A DNA stretch of 64,000 bases from Neobacillus mesonae (GCA_023715865.1 JAMBOW010000001.1:992001-1056000); one strand, 5' to 3'; positions 18,047-26,976 are shown, counted from the first letter of the stretch. The notes: a model not told the origin generated them from the sequence alone. Program-made: numbers and translations.

Positions 18047-18717
18047 TCGTTAACCTCAAGCCGGTAGCCAAGCCCCCGTACAGTCTCAATGCGAAAATCG
18101 GGTGTGGCTGCAAATCGATCGCGCAGGCGTTTAATATGTACATCTATTGTTCGATTATCACCCGAGAAATCAATCCCCCAAACCTGATCAATTAATTGCT
18201 CCCGCGTATAGACTTGTCCTGGTGTGCCAGCGAGTTTAAACAGCAATTCAAACTCCTTGAGCGGTAAAGTTATCGATTCACTCTCCTTCATCACTTTATA
18301 GGTTTTCCGGTCAAGGATGATGCTGCCGCATTGAACCATCTGGGTGGTGCCAATCCGATATCGTTTTAATAGTGCCTTGACACGCGCCGTTAACTCCAAC
18401 GGGTCAAATGGTTTTGTTAAATAGTCATCTGTCCCGAGTTCAAAACCCTTCACCTTCTCCCATGTTTCCCCTCTCGCAGTCAGCATGAGTAACGGAAGAT
18501 CCGCATTTGTTTTTCTGAGTTCCATGCATAAAGTCCAGCCATCTACAATAGGCATCATGATATCAAGCACGACAAGATCAACATGCGCTGAAGCATATAC
18601 GTTCAGTGCTTCCCTTCCATCTGCTGCTTCTATCGTTGTAAATCCTTCGTTATGTAAAAATAAACAGACGAGCTCGCGAATGTTTTCATCGTCGTCTGCA
18701 ACCAGTATTGTAGGCAT
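18043..18717 (-). CDS. OmpR/PhoB-family response regulator
   Basis: Receiver domain with DDDENIRELV acidic pocket, phospho-acceptor Asp in LVVLDIMMPIVDGW, and Lys in DYLTKPFDPLEL. A winged-helix effector domain follows (YTREQLIDQVWG, then IDVHIKRLRDRF, RTVRGLGYRLE). ATG 18717 is about 7 nt after AGGGGG; a GTG at 18738 gives seven more residues but lacks a site. It is the first gene of the pair with the kinase. The promoter region 18740-18900 is AT-rich without a distinctive operator. Confidence 0.88.
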   Translation of the reverse strand: MPTILVADDDENIRELVCLFLHNEGFTTIEAADGREALNVYASAHVDLVVLDIMMPIVDGWTLCMELRKTNADLPLLMLTARGETWEKVKGFELGTDDYLTKPFDPLELTARVKALLKRYRIGTTQMVQCGSIILDRKTYKVMKESESITLPLKEFELLFKLAGTPGQVYTREQLIDQVWGIDFSGDNRTIDVHIKRLRDRFAATPDFRIETVRGLGYRLEVNE

Positions 18718-18935
18718 CTCTTTTCCCCCTATTTCCACTCTCTGTTGATATAACTAAATTGCGTTTTAATAGTTTGTTTACATAACTTTGATTATGTATA
18801 CTTATGCTCATTTTAATAGATATGTTCATAGTACATACGATATCATATTTAATAAGTTACAAATAAACAGTTATAATAGCTGAATTTTAATATACTAATA
18901 TGAAGTGGGTTTTCAAGAAGGAGTCAGACAACAAG

Positions 18936-18961
18936 AAACAGCCGGCAATTAGGCCGGCTGC
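18936..18961 (-). terminator. Terminator of the nitroreductase gene
   Basis: Hairpin with arms CAGCCGG and CCGGCTG and an AATTAG-type loop, followed on the minus strand by TTTCTTGTTG. It is 17 bp past the nitroreductase stop. Confidence 0.7.
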
Positions 18962-18977
18962 AAATCATGTTGGTTCT

Positions 18978-19613
18978 TTAAATTTTATTCCAAAATGCAA
19001 CATCCTCTAGAGGAAGACGTACCGTTGGACGTCCTGGAGTCGCTGCCTTTCCGATCGCGATCAGCATGACACTGCGGTAATCTTCTGGGATATTAAACTC
19101 TTCCTTAAATTTAACCTTGTTATATCCACCCATTGGGACCGTATCATAGCCTCTGGCACGGGCACTGAGCATTAACTGCATGGAAATTAATCCAGCATCC
19201 ACATCTATAATACTTTCCTTTATAGATGGATCCAAATTAGCATAGAAGTTCTCAGCTGAATTAATAAAGTAATGTTTTACCTCTTCTGTCATAAAACCGG
19301 CTTCTTCAGACATCGTATAAATTTTACGACCCTTCTCGTACCATTTTAAATCTCCAAGCACTGCAATGACGGCAGAAGCCTGAAGCACCTGCTCCTGGTT
19401 GTTCGCAATAGGGTGAAGCTTTTTTAATAATTCGGGCTCATCGATGACAAGAAACCGCCAAGGCTGCAGATTACTTGAGGATGGTGCCAATACGGCTTCA
19501 TTTAATATCTCTTCCATCTCATGTTTTGAAATCTTTATAGTTGGATCATACTGTCGAACTGATTTACGTTCTCGAATCACGGTTTGATAATCTTGATTTG
19601 TTAACGTTGACAT
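18978..19613 (-). CDS. Nitroreductase-family FMN oxidoreductase
   Basis: The 211-residue cytoplasmic flavoprotein shows family FMN contacts: RERKSVRQYDPTIKIS at residues ~14-29, APSSSNLQPWRFLVI at ~43-57, and AIGKAATPGRPTVRLP near the C-terminus. ATG 19613 follows GGAGGG. Members reduce nitroaromatics, quinones or flavins with NAD(P)H. The Rrf2 gene lies upstream in the same orientation, and a 149-bp inverted repeat separates them. The physiological substrate cannot be read from sequence. Confidence 0.88.
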   Translation of the reverse strand: MSTLTNQDYQTVIRERKSVRQYDPTIKISKHEMEEILNEAVLAPSSSNLQPWRFLVIDEPELLKKLHPIANNQEQVLQASAVIAVLGDLKWYEKGRKIYTMSEEAGFMTEEVKHYFINSAENFYANLDPSIKESIIDVDAGLISMQLMLSARARGYDTVPMGGYNKVKFKEEFNIPEDYRSVMLIAIGKAATPGRPTVRLPLEDVAFWNKI

Positions 19614-19634
19614 GGTTTATCCCTCCAAAATTCA

Positions 19635-19783
19635 ACTATGCAATTTTATGCACAGTTTAAAGTATAATAAGTGCTCAATCACTACAGCGGGTATTAATTA
19701 CATTACCGCTAATTTGCTGCAAATACTGTGGTGATTGGTGCACTGTTTTGTTCAAGTTTTAACTGTGCTGTATATTGCATAGT
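19635..19783. repeat. Long imperfect inverted repeat between Rrf2 and nitroreductase genes
   Basis: Outer arms are 23 nt each (19635-19657, beginning ACTATGCAAT, and 19761-19783, ending ATTGCATAGT), with 19 of 23 pairs. Inner arms CAATCACTACAG (19676-19687) and CTGTGGTGATTG (19726-19737) match at 11 of 12. The centre is near 19709, so most of the intergenic region folds on itself. It may be a degenerate small mobile element, a folded leader, or duplicated operators. No flanking target duplication is obvious. Confidence 0.7.
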
Positions 19784-19818
19784 ATATGGAGTCATAATTT
19801 GGTTGTCAACAGATAATT

Positions 19819-20271
19819 TTAAACGGACTTCTCAACCAAATCACCTATGGTATGTGTCTCCAATATAGAGAGTGTACTTTGCTCGATCTCAGATAAAATA
19901 TTTTTGAATGAATCCCTGATTTGATCAGCAAAGCAGTGCTTTTCAGTTCCATCCAGCATACTTTCGCTTATAGAATTATGAACTTCAAGCAGAGAATAAA
20001 CTTCAGCTAATGTAATATCTTTAACGTCTTTCTTTAAACGATATCCACCATCTCTTCCTTCAATGGATTCAATTATTTCTCCGATGGTAAGCGTCTTTAG
20101 AATTCGGCGAATAAGTGTAGATTCGGAATGAAGATAATTTGCAATTTCGCTGCTTGAGCATTTACCTGAATGCTTTTCAAGTGTTACTAATGCTTGAACT
20201 GCTAGGCCGAACGATTTATAAGTAGACGGACAGGTCATTGCTGGTCTTGTCGATTCCTTCTGAATTCTCAT
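19819..20271 (-). CDS. Rrf2-family transcriptional regulator
   Basis: The 150-residue product has an N-terminal winged helix (FGLAVQALVTLEKHSGK, SSEIANYLHSESTLIRRIL, IEGRDGGYRL) typical of Rrf2. It lacks the three-cysteine Fe-S motif of IscR/NsrR; a Cys occurs in GTEKHCFAD and others in MTCPST and GKCSS. It therefore resembles YwnA-type members that do not need a cluster. The gene is divergent from the SDR at 20585 and upstream of the nitroreductase. A GTTTA-N6-TAAAC dyad at 20308-20323 lies in its promoter region. Confidence 0.82.
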   Translation of the reverse strand: MRIQKESTRPAMTCPSTYKSFGLAVQALVTLEKHSGKCSSSEIANYLHSESTLIRRILKTLTIGEIIESIEGRDGGYRLKKDVKDITLAEVYSLLEVHNSISESMLDGTEKHCFADQIRDSFKNILSEIEQSTLSILETHTIGDLVEKSV

Positions 20272-20307
20272 ACCCTTCCCCCTGTATCAAATTGTTTTAA
20301 TACTCTT

Positions 20308-20323
20308 GTTTATTATTGTAAAC
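20308..20323. promoter_or_regulatory. Small dyad in the Rrf2/SDR divergent promoter region
   Basis: GTTTA, 6-nt spacer, TAAAC, 37-52 bp upstream of the Rrf2 start. It is a possible operator. The rest of the 313-bp gap (20272-20584) shows nothing else clear. Confidence 0.35.
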
Positions 20324-20584
20324 GAAACGATTTTTACCATCAAGTAACATAAACCACAAGTAATAATCTATGCAAGACCTTATTCTGTAGTTGCGCTATC
20401 TGTAAGCTCCTTTTCTGATGTTTCAGTCTATCTTCACGCATATCAAGCGTATTACTCATTGGAAATTAGCTCATACTGGGTTAAGTAAATCAATATACAA
20501 AGGTTTTACAAATGAGCTGGTTTCCTTTCTAAGTGAGAAATTTATTAATTTAAGATATAAAAAATGTACAAAGGAGTTATTAAC

Positions 20585-21334
20585 GTGAACAAAGTAGCGA
20601 TTATTACGGGTGCAGGCAGTGGGTTGGGTCAAGCAACAGCAGTACGATTAGCTAAAGAAGGAGTGGACATCGCTGCAGTAGATGTTAGCGAAAAAGGCGG
20701 TAATGAAACCGTAGAAATGGTTAAAAAGCTTGGGGTTGACTCCATTTTTATCAAAGCTGATGTTTCCAAACATGAAGAAGTGAAAAACTATGTCGATCAA
20801 ACCGTTGAACGTTTTGGCAAAATCGATTACTTCTTTAACAATGCCGGGATATCTGGAAGCGGCGATTATTTCCTGCAGTCTTCAATTGAAGAGATTGACC
20901 GAATTGTTGGGATCAATTTATTAGGTGCTTTATACGGTGTTCGTTATGTTGCTGAAGTCATGCTTAAGAATGGAGGCGGCTCCATCGTGAACACATCCTC
21001 AAGTGCAGGCGTCATTGGACAGGATTCTGTTGTGACTTATTCTGCTACAAAGCATGGCATTGTCGGATTAACTAAAAGCATAGTAGCTGAATATGCTAAA
21101 GATGGTTTACGTGTCAATGCCATTGCTCCTGGCCCTACCGAAACACCAATGGTTAAAGCATTCTATGAAGCAAACCCTGATATGAAAGCCAATGCAACGA
21201 GCGGAATACCTCAAGTACGACTAGGAACACCAGAAGAAGTGGCTGAACTGGTAACATTCCTGCTAACTTCAAAAGCACAGTACATTAATGGTGAAGTTAT
21301 TCGAATTGATGGTGGTTTTACGAACACAAAATAA
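20585..21334 (+). CDS. Short-chain dehydrogenase/reductase (classical SDR)
   Basis: Classical SDR of 249 residues: nucleotide motif TGAGSGLGQATAVRLA, NNAG in YFFNNAGISG, catalytic Tyr and Lys in TYSATKHGIVG, and PGPTETPM after the substrate loop. GTG 20585 lies 9 nt after AAAGGAG; the ATG at 20564 overlaps that site and is rejected. The Asp after strand 2 (VDVSEKGG) favours NAD over NADP. The gene is monocistronic with a strong terminator. Substrate unknown. Confidence 0.87.
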   Translation: MNKVAIITGAGSGLGQATAVRLAKEGVDIAAVDVSEKGGNETVEMVKKLGVDSIFIKADVSKHEEVKNYVDQTVERFGKIDYFFNNAGISGSGDYFLQSSIEEIDRIVGINLLGALYGVRYVAEVMLKNGGGSIVNTSSSAGVIGQDSVVTYSATKHGIVGLTKSIVAEYAKDGLRVNAIAPGPTETPMVKAFYEANPDMKANATSGIPQVRLGTPEEVAELVTFLLTSKAQYINGEVIRIDGGFTNTK

Positions 21335-21351
21335 TAAAATGGATTTAAAAA

Positions 21352-21389
21352 AACAAAGAACCTTGGTGCTAGTTCCAAGGTTCTTTGTT
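21352..21389 (+). terminator. Terminator after the SDR gene
   Basis: Perfect 15-bp stem AACAAAGAACCTTGG / CCAAGGTTCTTTGTT with an 8-nt loop. The A-rich left flank makes it usable in both directions. Confidence 0.85.
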
Positions 21390-21506
21390 GAATAATCTAT
21401 ATTGTCTTTACCTAAGCAGCTTCTAAGTTATATGTAAACTTCTGCAATGGTAGAATTTACGATCATGATAACCTTCCTCCTATATATGCCTGCTGTTTCT
21501 CTACTG

Positions 21507-21596
21507 TTATAGCTGATCAAGCACTAGGGAGGTAAGCAAGCCAAGTGCAGAGACAAGTCCAATGAGAGATCCCCCTTCTTCATACGCCTCAGGCAT
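21507..21596 (-). pseudogene. Possible C-terminal remnant of a ZIP-family metal transporter
   Basis: A 29-codon frame starts at ATG 21596, overlapping the stop region of the PHP gene. It reads MPEAYEEGGSLIGLVSALG and then LLTSLVLDQL, which resembles the last helix of ZIP transporters (PE.Y..GG...GL). Nothing upstream in this frame encodes the rest of such a protein, so a 5'-truncated relic is likely. The match is short and made by eye; a chance frame cannot be excluded. Confidence 0.35.
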
Positions 21597-21597
21597 C

Positions 21598-22416
21598 TCA
21601 CAGCAAAATTTGTGCTGATTCATTTTGCTCCTCTTCCATCTCATCTCTAGAAGGAGGTTCACCCTGCAATTGCTTGAGTAGCTTCTTCATCATAACAGAT
21701 GCCTTAACCCTCAGCTCCAAAGAATCCGAAATTTCAATTTGGTAAGCTCCTTGCTTAATGGCGTCTCTAAGTTCATCCACTGTGTTCACAGATTCATTCA
21801 TCCGATTTATCACACTTCCAAATTGCAGACACTGATGACTGTCGCTGCCGGCAACTATAGGAAGTCCCAGCGCATCTGCAAAAGGACCTATTTTCTCTTG
21901 ATACGCTGACACCCCTTGCTTGTATAAATCTTTCGCATTTAGATCCAGCGCATCAAGCCTTCTGAGCAGATCGAAATTCAAATGATGAAGCGGAGTTGAT
22001 GTTCTGTATGGATGTGCTCCGATTTTAAATACATTATGATCTTCGGCAAGCTGAAGCAGCTCACGGAAAGGAATAAAGTGATCTTTCAATTGATATGACT
22101 CTAGCTGTGTGTGGAGGGTTAGGATCTCCTCTCTTTTGCCGATCAGAAGAATGTGCCCTGTTTCTCTAATATCAACCTCCATACCCGGAAATACACGAAT
22201 CCCTTCTGCCTCATAGTAGTGGCCATTATAGGGATAGGACTCATCTAACACTTGATATATTTGCTTGAAATTCTTCGTATTAAAATGCTCCGTTAACGCT
22301 ACACTTGAAAGCCCCGTTAACCGAGCTTCATTCATCATTTCTTTAAAATAAGCAAGTGAAAAATCAGATTTTTTTGATAATTTTCCGTGAGTGTGTAAGT
22401 CTATGAACATTTTCAT
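21598..22416 (-). CDS. PHP-domain metal-dependent phosphoesterase
   Basis: A PHP hydrolase of 272 residues: metal ligands in FIDLHTHGKLS at the N-terminus, VALTEHFNT near 45, a Glu in FPGMEVDIRE, His in FKIGAHPYRT and Asp-His in IVAGSDSHQC near 190. ATG 22416 follows GGGAG. It is the last gene of the ECF operon, 40 nt after the T component. PHP enzymes cleave phosphate mono- or diesters. The link to a vitamin-type importer suggests processing of a phosphorylated ligand, which is inference. Confidence 0.82.
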   Translation of the reverse strand: MKMFIDLHTHGKLSKKSDFSLAYFKEMMNEARLTGLSSVALTEHFNTKNFKQIYQVLDESYPYNGHYYEAEGIRVFPGMEVDIRETGHILLIGKREEILTLHTQLESYQLKDHFIPFRELLQLAEDHNVFKIGAHPYRTSTPLHHLNFDLLRRLDALDLNAKDLYKQGVSAYQEKIGPFADALGLPIVAGSDSHQCLQFGSVINRMNESVNTVDELRDAIKQGAYQIEISDSLELRVKASVMMKKLLKQLQGEPPSRDEMEEEQNESAQILL

Positions 22417-22456
22417 CTCATCTCCCTTAAGTCAAATCTCCTCATCTAATCCTTCA

Positions 22457-23290
22457 CTAATACAGCAGGTATGGGAACTGCTGTCCAAACCAAAACAGCC
22501 AGCCAATATAAGCTAAGGAGAAAATAATGAAATAAATATCGATGGCTTGAATTTTAAGATAAGAAAGCCTAAGCTTTTTCACTCCAGGATTGTTCATCCC
22601 ATAGGTAAATCCTCTCGTTTCAAGAGCCTCTACCGTTGTCCTGGAACGTTTGGCCGTATTTAGCATGAGCGGATAGAAACAGAGCACTAGCAGACGTAAA
22701 TAATAGATGATGTATCTAAAGTACAATATTCCTGGTCTTTCAGGTAACTTCCCTCTTAGCCGGTAAGATAGTAAAATTTGATGAAACTCGGATAGTAACG
22801 TAGGCAATATACGGTAACCGTATGACAAACTGAACGAGAATGCTTCAGGTACTCCAAGTGCAGATAAACCGTCACTTAATTTTTCAGGATCCAAGCTCGA
22901 AAATACAGCAATGCTTGCAAGTGAGATAACTGACAACTTAATTGTAAGGGTCAACAGGGGCAGTAAAGAATCGATACTGCCTCCAAACAGCATGGAGAAC
23001 AGAAACATCCATCCCACCTGACCGATCAGCCCGAGTGTTAAGATGATTAATATGATGTAGCTGACTCTTGCCAGCGCAGTCATACATACGATAAATATAA
23101 ACATGCCGAACAAAATAGTAGTGTTATGTATGAACCATGGAACGATTGCAAAAAAAAGATACCACAGCAGTAAAGTCCTTGGATCCAATCTTCCGATGAA
23201 CGTCGATGTTCTTCCATATGCTGTTCCCAGAAGCTCCAGCTTAATCCGTTCTACGGAGATGCGGTCAAGCGTCCTTCGAACGATGTCCAT
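22457..23290 (-). CDS. ECF transporter T component (energy-coupling transmembrane protein)
   Basis: Membrane protein of 277 residues with about five to six hydrophobic segments. The coupling motif is ARG-like: SYRLRGKLPERPG near 175 and EALETRGFTYG near 225, both contacting the ATPases in EcfT/CbiQ proteins. ATG 23290 is 6 nt after AAGGAGGAG and overlaps the ATPase gene by 40 bp, so translation is coupled. It joins S and A components to form an ECF importer. Confidence 0.87.
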   Translation of the reverse strand: MDIVRRTLDRISVERIKLELLGTAYGRTSTFIGRLDPRTLLLWYLFFAIVPWFIHNTTILFGMFIFIVCMTALARVSYIILIILTLGLIGQVGWMFLFSMLFGGSIDSLLPLLTLTIKLSVISLASIAVFSSLDPEKLSDGLSALGVPEAFSFSLSYGYRILPTLLSEFHQILLSYRLRGKLPERPGILYFRYIIYYLRLLVLCFYPLMLNTAKRSRTTVEALETRGFTYGMNNPGVKKLRLSYLKIQAIDIYFIIFSLAYIGWLFWFGQQFPYLLY

Positions 23291-25041
23291 GCTTTCTCCT
23301 CCTTCAGCTCGACTTGATTACTTGCAGAGAAATATGCCATAAATTCATCCAGGGTATAGCAAATTTCAGGCAGTTCTAGAGCAAGGCTTAGCTCCATCAG
23401 CTGAGTTGATACTAAACCCGCACGCTCTAACAATCTGCTATCAGCAAAGATTTGCTCCTTTGTCCCGTCTGCAATGATATGCCCTTGATGCATTACGATA
23501 ACTCGGCTGGCCCATTCTGCGACCAGCTGCATATCATGAGTTGCAATCATGACCGTCCCCACCTTGTCTTTCAAGGAGGATAATACATGCAGCATTTCCT
23601 GCTTGGTCGCGATATCCAAATTCGCTGTGGGCTCATCGAGCAGCATGATGGCAGGCTGCATGGCTGCACCGATAGCAAGAGCAGTACGGCGCTGCTGTCC
23701 ACCGCTCAATAAGCGAGCATCCTTGTCCTTCAGCTCCTGCAGTCGGAAATGATTCAACATTTCGTGAAGACGCTGCTCACTATTGGGAACTTGATGGGCA
23801 TTTAGATAGTATGCAATCTCTTTTTCCACGGAATCTTCAATAAACATCTCTTCTGGGTTTTGATAAACATAGGCTGTATGCCGGGCCATTTTCTCAGGTG
23901 ACATTCCCTTCAAGGATTGTCCGTTTACCTGCATGTATCCTCCTGTCGGCTTAACTATGCCAGCAATCAGTTTAAGAAGAGAAGATTTACCCGCACCATT
24001 ATTGCCTACGATAGCAACTGATTCACCGGAGTAAATATTGAGATCTACTCCATCCAGTACAGGAAGCAGCTTTTTTTGTATCGTTCGGTAGGACAGGTGG
24101 ATATCCTCAGCCGTAACGATTGGATTAGACACATCCTTTTTTTCTCCCGGCAGCTTAAGCGGTTCTTCATTAGATTTCGCAGCTGATCTCTTTTCAGCAA
24201 TGAACCAATCTATTGCGTCTTTCAGAGTAATGGGCAGCAGTGTCTCTTTGGACTGATTAATTCCGAGATAACGGGTAATTTGCCATGCAGCTTGGGTTAC
24301 TTGAGGCGGGAATATACCTAGTTCAAGCAATGTTTCCACGGAGGACAACGCCTCACGAACGGTCTTTTTCCACTTCACTTGGCCGCAATCCATTAATACA
24401 ACTTCGTTGCAATATTCAGCAATAAAATCCGCATGATGCTCAATGACGATAATTGTTTTGCCATGCTCCTCATTCAGGCGCTTTAAAATATCGTAGATAT
24501 GCCGGGCATGATGAGGATCAAGCTGTGAAACAGGCTCGTCAATAACGAGAATCTCTGGATCCATGGCAAGTGCGCCGGCAAGTGCTAACAAATGCTTTTG
24601 ACCACCGCTGAGAGACCAGATGAAGTCATCCTTGACACCGTAGAGTCCCATCATGCGCAGCGCTCTTTCCCCGCGTTCTTTATAGTCCTGATATCCATAA
24701 TTTAAGGGAGTAAACATTGCATCATCCATTACCGTAGGTCTGACCAACTGATTTTCAAAATCCTGGTATACATAGCCAACCGCCTTGGATAGTTCAGCTA
24801 CAGTTGATTGCTCAGTAGACAATCCGCATACCATCGCCTCTCCAAAGTAATCACCGGAATAATAATGCGGAATCAGGCCATTGAACAATTTGCACAGTGT
24901 TGACTTTCCTGAACCGTTGCTTCCGATAATTGCGATAAAATTCCCTTTGTTCAAAGTAAGCGAAACCTCATTTAATACTGGATTTTCTTCTCCAGGATAG
25001 GTAAACGATACGTTAGACAGTTGAATAACAGGCTCACACAT
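23251..25041 (-). CDS. ECF transporter ATPase, two ABC domains fused
   Basis: 596 residues with two complete ABC domains. Domain 1 (residues ~5-225): Walker A IGSNGSGKSTLCKLF, signature WSLSGGQKHLLALA, Walker B ILVIDEPVSQLD. Domain 2 (~300-535): GNNGAGKSSLLKLI, LLSGGQQRRTALA, IMLLDEPTANLD. It replaces the separate EcfA1 and EcfA2 subunits. Its start overlaps the S-component stop by 8 bp. The C-terminal ~60 residues after domain 2 are not assigned. It powers uptake by the adjacent S and T subunits. Confidence 0.9.
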   Translation of the reverse strand: MCEPVIQLSNVSFTYPGEENPVLNEVSLTLNKGNFIAIIGSNGSGKSTLCKLFNGLIPHYYSGDYFGEAMVCGLSTEQSTVAELSKAVGYVYQDFENQLVRPTVMDDAMFTPLNYGYQDYKERGERALRMMGLYGVKDDFIWSLSGGQKHLLALAGALAMDPEILVIDEPVSQLDPHHARHIYDILKRLNEEHGKTIIVIEHHADFIAEYCNEVVLMDCGQVKWKKTVREALSSVETLLELGIFPPQVTQAAWQITRYLGINQSKETLLPITLKDAIDWFIAEKRSAAKSNEEPLKLPGEKKDVSNPIVTAEDIHLSYRTIQKKLLPVLDGVDLNIYSGESVAIVGNNGAGKSSLLKLIAGIVKPTGGYMQVNGQSLKGMSPEKMARHTAYVYQNPEEMFIEDSVEKEIAYYLNAHQVPNSEQRLHEMLNHFRLQELKDKDARLLSGGQQRRTALAIGAAMQPAIMLLDEPTANLDIATKQEMLHVLSSLKDKVGTVMIATHDMQLVAEWASRVIVMHQGHIIADGTKEQIFADSRLLERAGLVSTQLMELSLALELPEICYTLDEFMAYFSASNQVELKEEKAWTSFEGRLTASP

Positions 25042-25912
25042 TTTTTGTCTCCGATCCTTCAGCCTTTTTCCCAGCTTTGCTGCGTAATACGATCATAGTC
25101 AGTATCGCTATAAGTGCAGCAGCACCAATACTGATCCAGATTAATTGCTGCTCAGACAAGCTTGCGAAACCATCCTCCCATTCTGCAATATTCCACTCCG
25201 TTTCCGAGAGGATCTCAGCTCCCATCGCAGCTGCGGCAAGGAGAACGCTGGTAATAACAAATTTTGGCGAAAGCCATACAGCTGTTTCGTATTTCATTCC
25301 TTTATGGCGCGGTCGCATGCCGAGTAGTGGTTCAATCTTTCCGTATAGTCTTGGAACAAGATAAAGTGTAGGCAGCAAGGCAAACAATATACCGGAGAAC
25401 AAAACATCATTCAAAAAACCAACACCTTCAATGACAACGATACTTTCTGCCAGCCCCTCTACGGCTTCAAGTTCTTCTACACCAACCCATACCTTCATAA
25501 TATCCACGATAGAACTTAGCAGTTGATGAATAACTACCCCAGTCATTGCGGCAACTCCAACCTGACGTCGATTCGTAGGATCTGTTACCATCCGCCCCGC
25601 AGTGTACATGGCCAATGAAAAGGTAATAAATTTCTCTACCTCTCCTAGTCCGCCAAATTGCCCGAGCATCAGCTCACCAAATATGATTTCTCCTACCGAT
25701 GCGCCTACTGCAGCATAAAGCGGGTGGAATAACATGCAGAGCGTTAGCGGAATAAATGCAAAGTACTCCACCGATAATTCAATCGGTCCAAGCTGAACAC
25801 TCGGGATAAGCTCAGTAAACATGTTGGACAAACCATACAAAGACATGGATAGTACAAAAATCATCATTTTTTGTGATGAAGTCAGCGTGTAGCGTGATGA
25901 CAATGTATTCAT
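25034..25912 (-). CDS. ECF transporter substrate-binding (S) component, substrate unknown
   Basis: An integral membrane protein (292 residues) with about six to seven hydrophobic segments. It contains the S-component-like stretch GPIELSVEYFAFIPLTLCML, then LYAAVGASVGEIIFGELML. It precedes the fused ATPase with an overlap and has a strong AAAGGAGG site. The clear signature of a thiamin, riboflavin, biotin or cobalamin S component was not seen. It is longer than the common ~180-200-residue type, with an extra C-terminal hydrophobic segment and a charged tail. It is first in an operon with A, T and PHP genes, divergent from an RpiR regulator. Confidence 0.78.
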   Translation of the reverse strand: MNTLSSRYTLTSSQKMMIFVLSMSLYGLSNMFTELIPSVQLGPIELSVEYFAFIPLTLCMLFHPLYAAVGASVGEIIFGELMLGQFGGLGEVEKFITFSLAMYTAGRMVTDPTNRRQVGVAAMTGVVIHQLLSSIVDIMKVWVGVEELEAVEGLAESIVVIEGVGFLNDVLFSGILFALLPTLYLVPRLYGKIEPLLGMRPRHKGMKYETAVWLSPKFVITSVLLAAAAMGAEILSETEWNIAEWEDGFASLSEQQLIWISIGAAALIAILTMIVLRSKAGKKAEGSETKNV

Positions 25913-25997
25913 TTTTTATGTTCCTCCTTTAATCTTGAAATTTAACACCATTATAGGAAGGTCTGATTATCGCAAAATCCCAGTTTTATTAACACTA

Positions 25998-26042
25998 AGT
26001 AAACAATTTTACATAAATTTTAAAGGTGTAAAAATTTTTACA
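25998..26042. promoter_or_regulatory. Two AT-rich operators between the ECF operon and rpiR-type gene
   Basis: A perfect 16-bp palindrome, TGTAAAAATTTTTACA, lies at 26027-26042. A related imperfect site, GTAAACAATTTTACA, lies at 25999-26013. Both fall in the 198-bp divergent promoter region. They are likely binding sites for the RpiR-type regulator. Confidence 0.6.
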
Positions 26043-26110
26043 TAACAATAAAGCCATATATTAATAGATAGGCTTCATAGATTATGAATGAAATTAGGAG
26101 GCAACCAGGT

Positions 26111-26941
26111 ATGTATGACGATTGGAGTAAAAAGCAATTCTCAACGAATCAACGACTGTTAGCTGATTTTATTCAGCGAAATGAGCAGCGGGTATTATAC
26201 ATGACGGAGCAGGAAATTGCGGATGAGGTAGGAATTAGTATCGCCTCGGTATCACGGTTCTGGAAATCTGTCGGCTATGTTAATGCCAAGCAGTTCAAAG
26301 CAAAGCTTCGCTTTCGACTGGAATCGGCACCTGCCGTAAAGTTAGAGGAAACGATGAGCAAAATGGGAGGATTGCCTTTGCCGCAGACACTGCTTAATAC
26401 CGTATATCAGCATTTAGAAGAAACATGCAAAAGACTTGATCTAGACTTATTGAAAGAAGCTTCCGAAGCGATACGGCATGCTAGAATTATCTTTGTTTTT
26501 GCTCCTGGACCATGTGTATCCTTAGCTGAGCTGTTTGCATTTCGGATGAGAAGGTTTGGGTTTCAGATTCAAATTATGGCGCCGAGTGGTCATGAATTGA
26601 TGGAGACTTTAATGCATGCTGGTTCAAAGGACGTTCTTCTTATTTTTGGCTTTGTACAGCTTAAGCCCGAAATCGAGGTGATCTTGGATTATGCAGAAGA
26701 AGCGGGCATTCAGGTCATTTTAATTACGGACCGTTTGTTATATCCGCGTTCGAATCAGGCAGATCTTGTACTGTATGCCGGTAGAGGGGAAGTGTGGGAA
26801 TTTCATTCTATGGTTGGACCTGTGTTCGTCATCGAGAATCTGATTCTGAATGTAGGCATTTCGATGAACGAAGAAAGTCTTGATAAATTAAGACACCTGC
26901 AGCAACTAAGGACGAGATACCAGTCTAAGCTTCCGCGTTGA
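26111..26941 (+). CDS. MurR/RpiR-family transcriptional regulator
   Basis: 276 residues: N-terminal HTH_6 domain (FSTNQRLLADFIQRNEQRVL, then ISIASVSRFWKSVGY) and a C-terminal SIS fold (~105-250; FVFAPGPCVSLAELFAFRMR, then VILITDRLLYPRSNQADLVL). SIS domains bind phosphosugars. ATG 26111 is 9 nt after AGGAGG; the ATG at 26084 precedes the site and is not used. It is divergent from the ECF operon and probably controls it through palindromes at 25998-26042. A phosphosugar-like ligand agrees with the PHP hydrolase, but this is not shown. Confidence 0.86.
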   Translation: MYDDWSKKQFSTNQRLLADFIQRNEQRVLYMTEQEIADEVGISIASVSRFWKSVGYVNAKQFKAKLRFRLESAPAVKLEETMSKMGGLPLPQTLLNTVYQHLEETCKRLDLDLLKEASEAIRHARIIFVFAPGPCVSLAELFAFRMRRFGFQIQIMAPSGHELMETLMHAGSKDVLLIFGFVQLKPEIEVILDYAEEAGIQVILITDRLLYPRSNQADLVLYAGRGEVWEFHSMVGPVFVIENLILNVGISMNEESLDKLRHLQQLRTRYQSKLPR

Positions 26942-26976
26942 TATTACTGACCTCAGACAAGAAGTGTTCGCGTAAA

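Noticed and set aside
18740..18935. AT-rich stretch examined for a riboswitch or small RNA
   Set aside because: No stable hairpin or conserved motif was seen.
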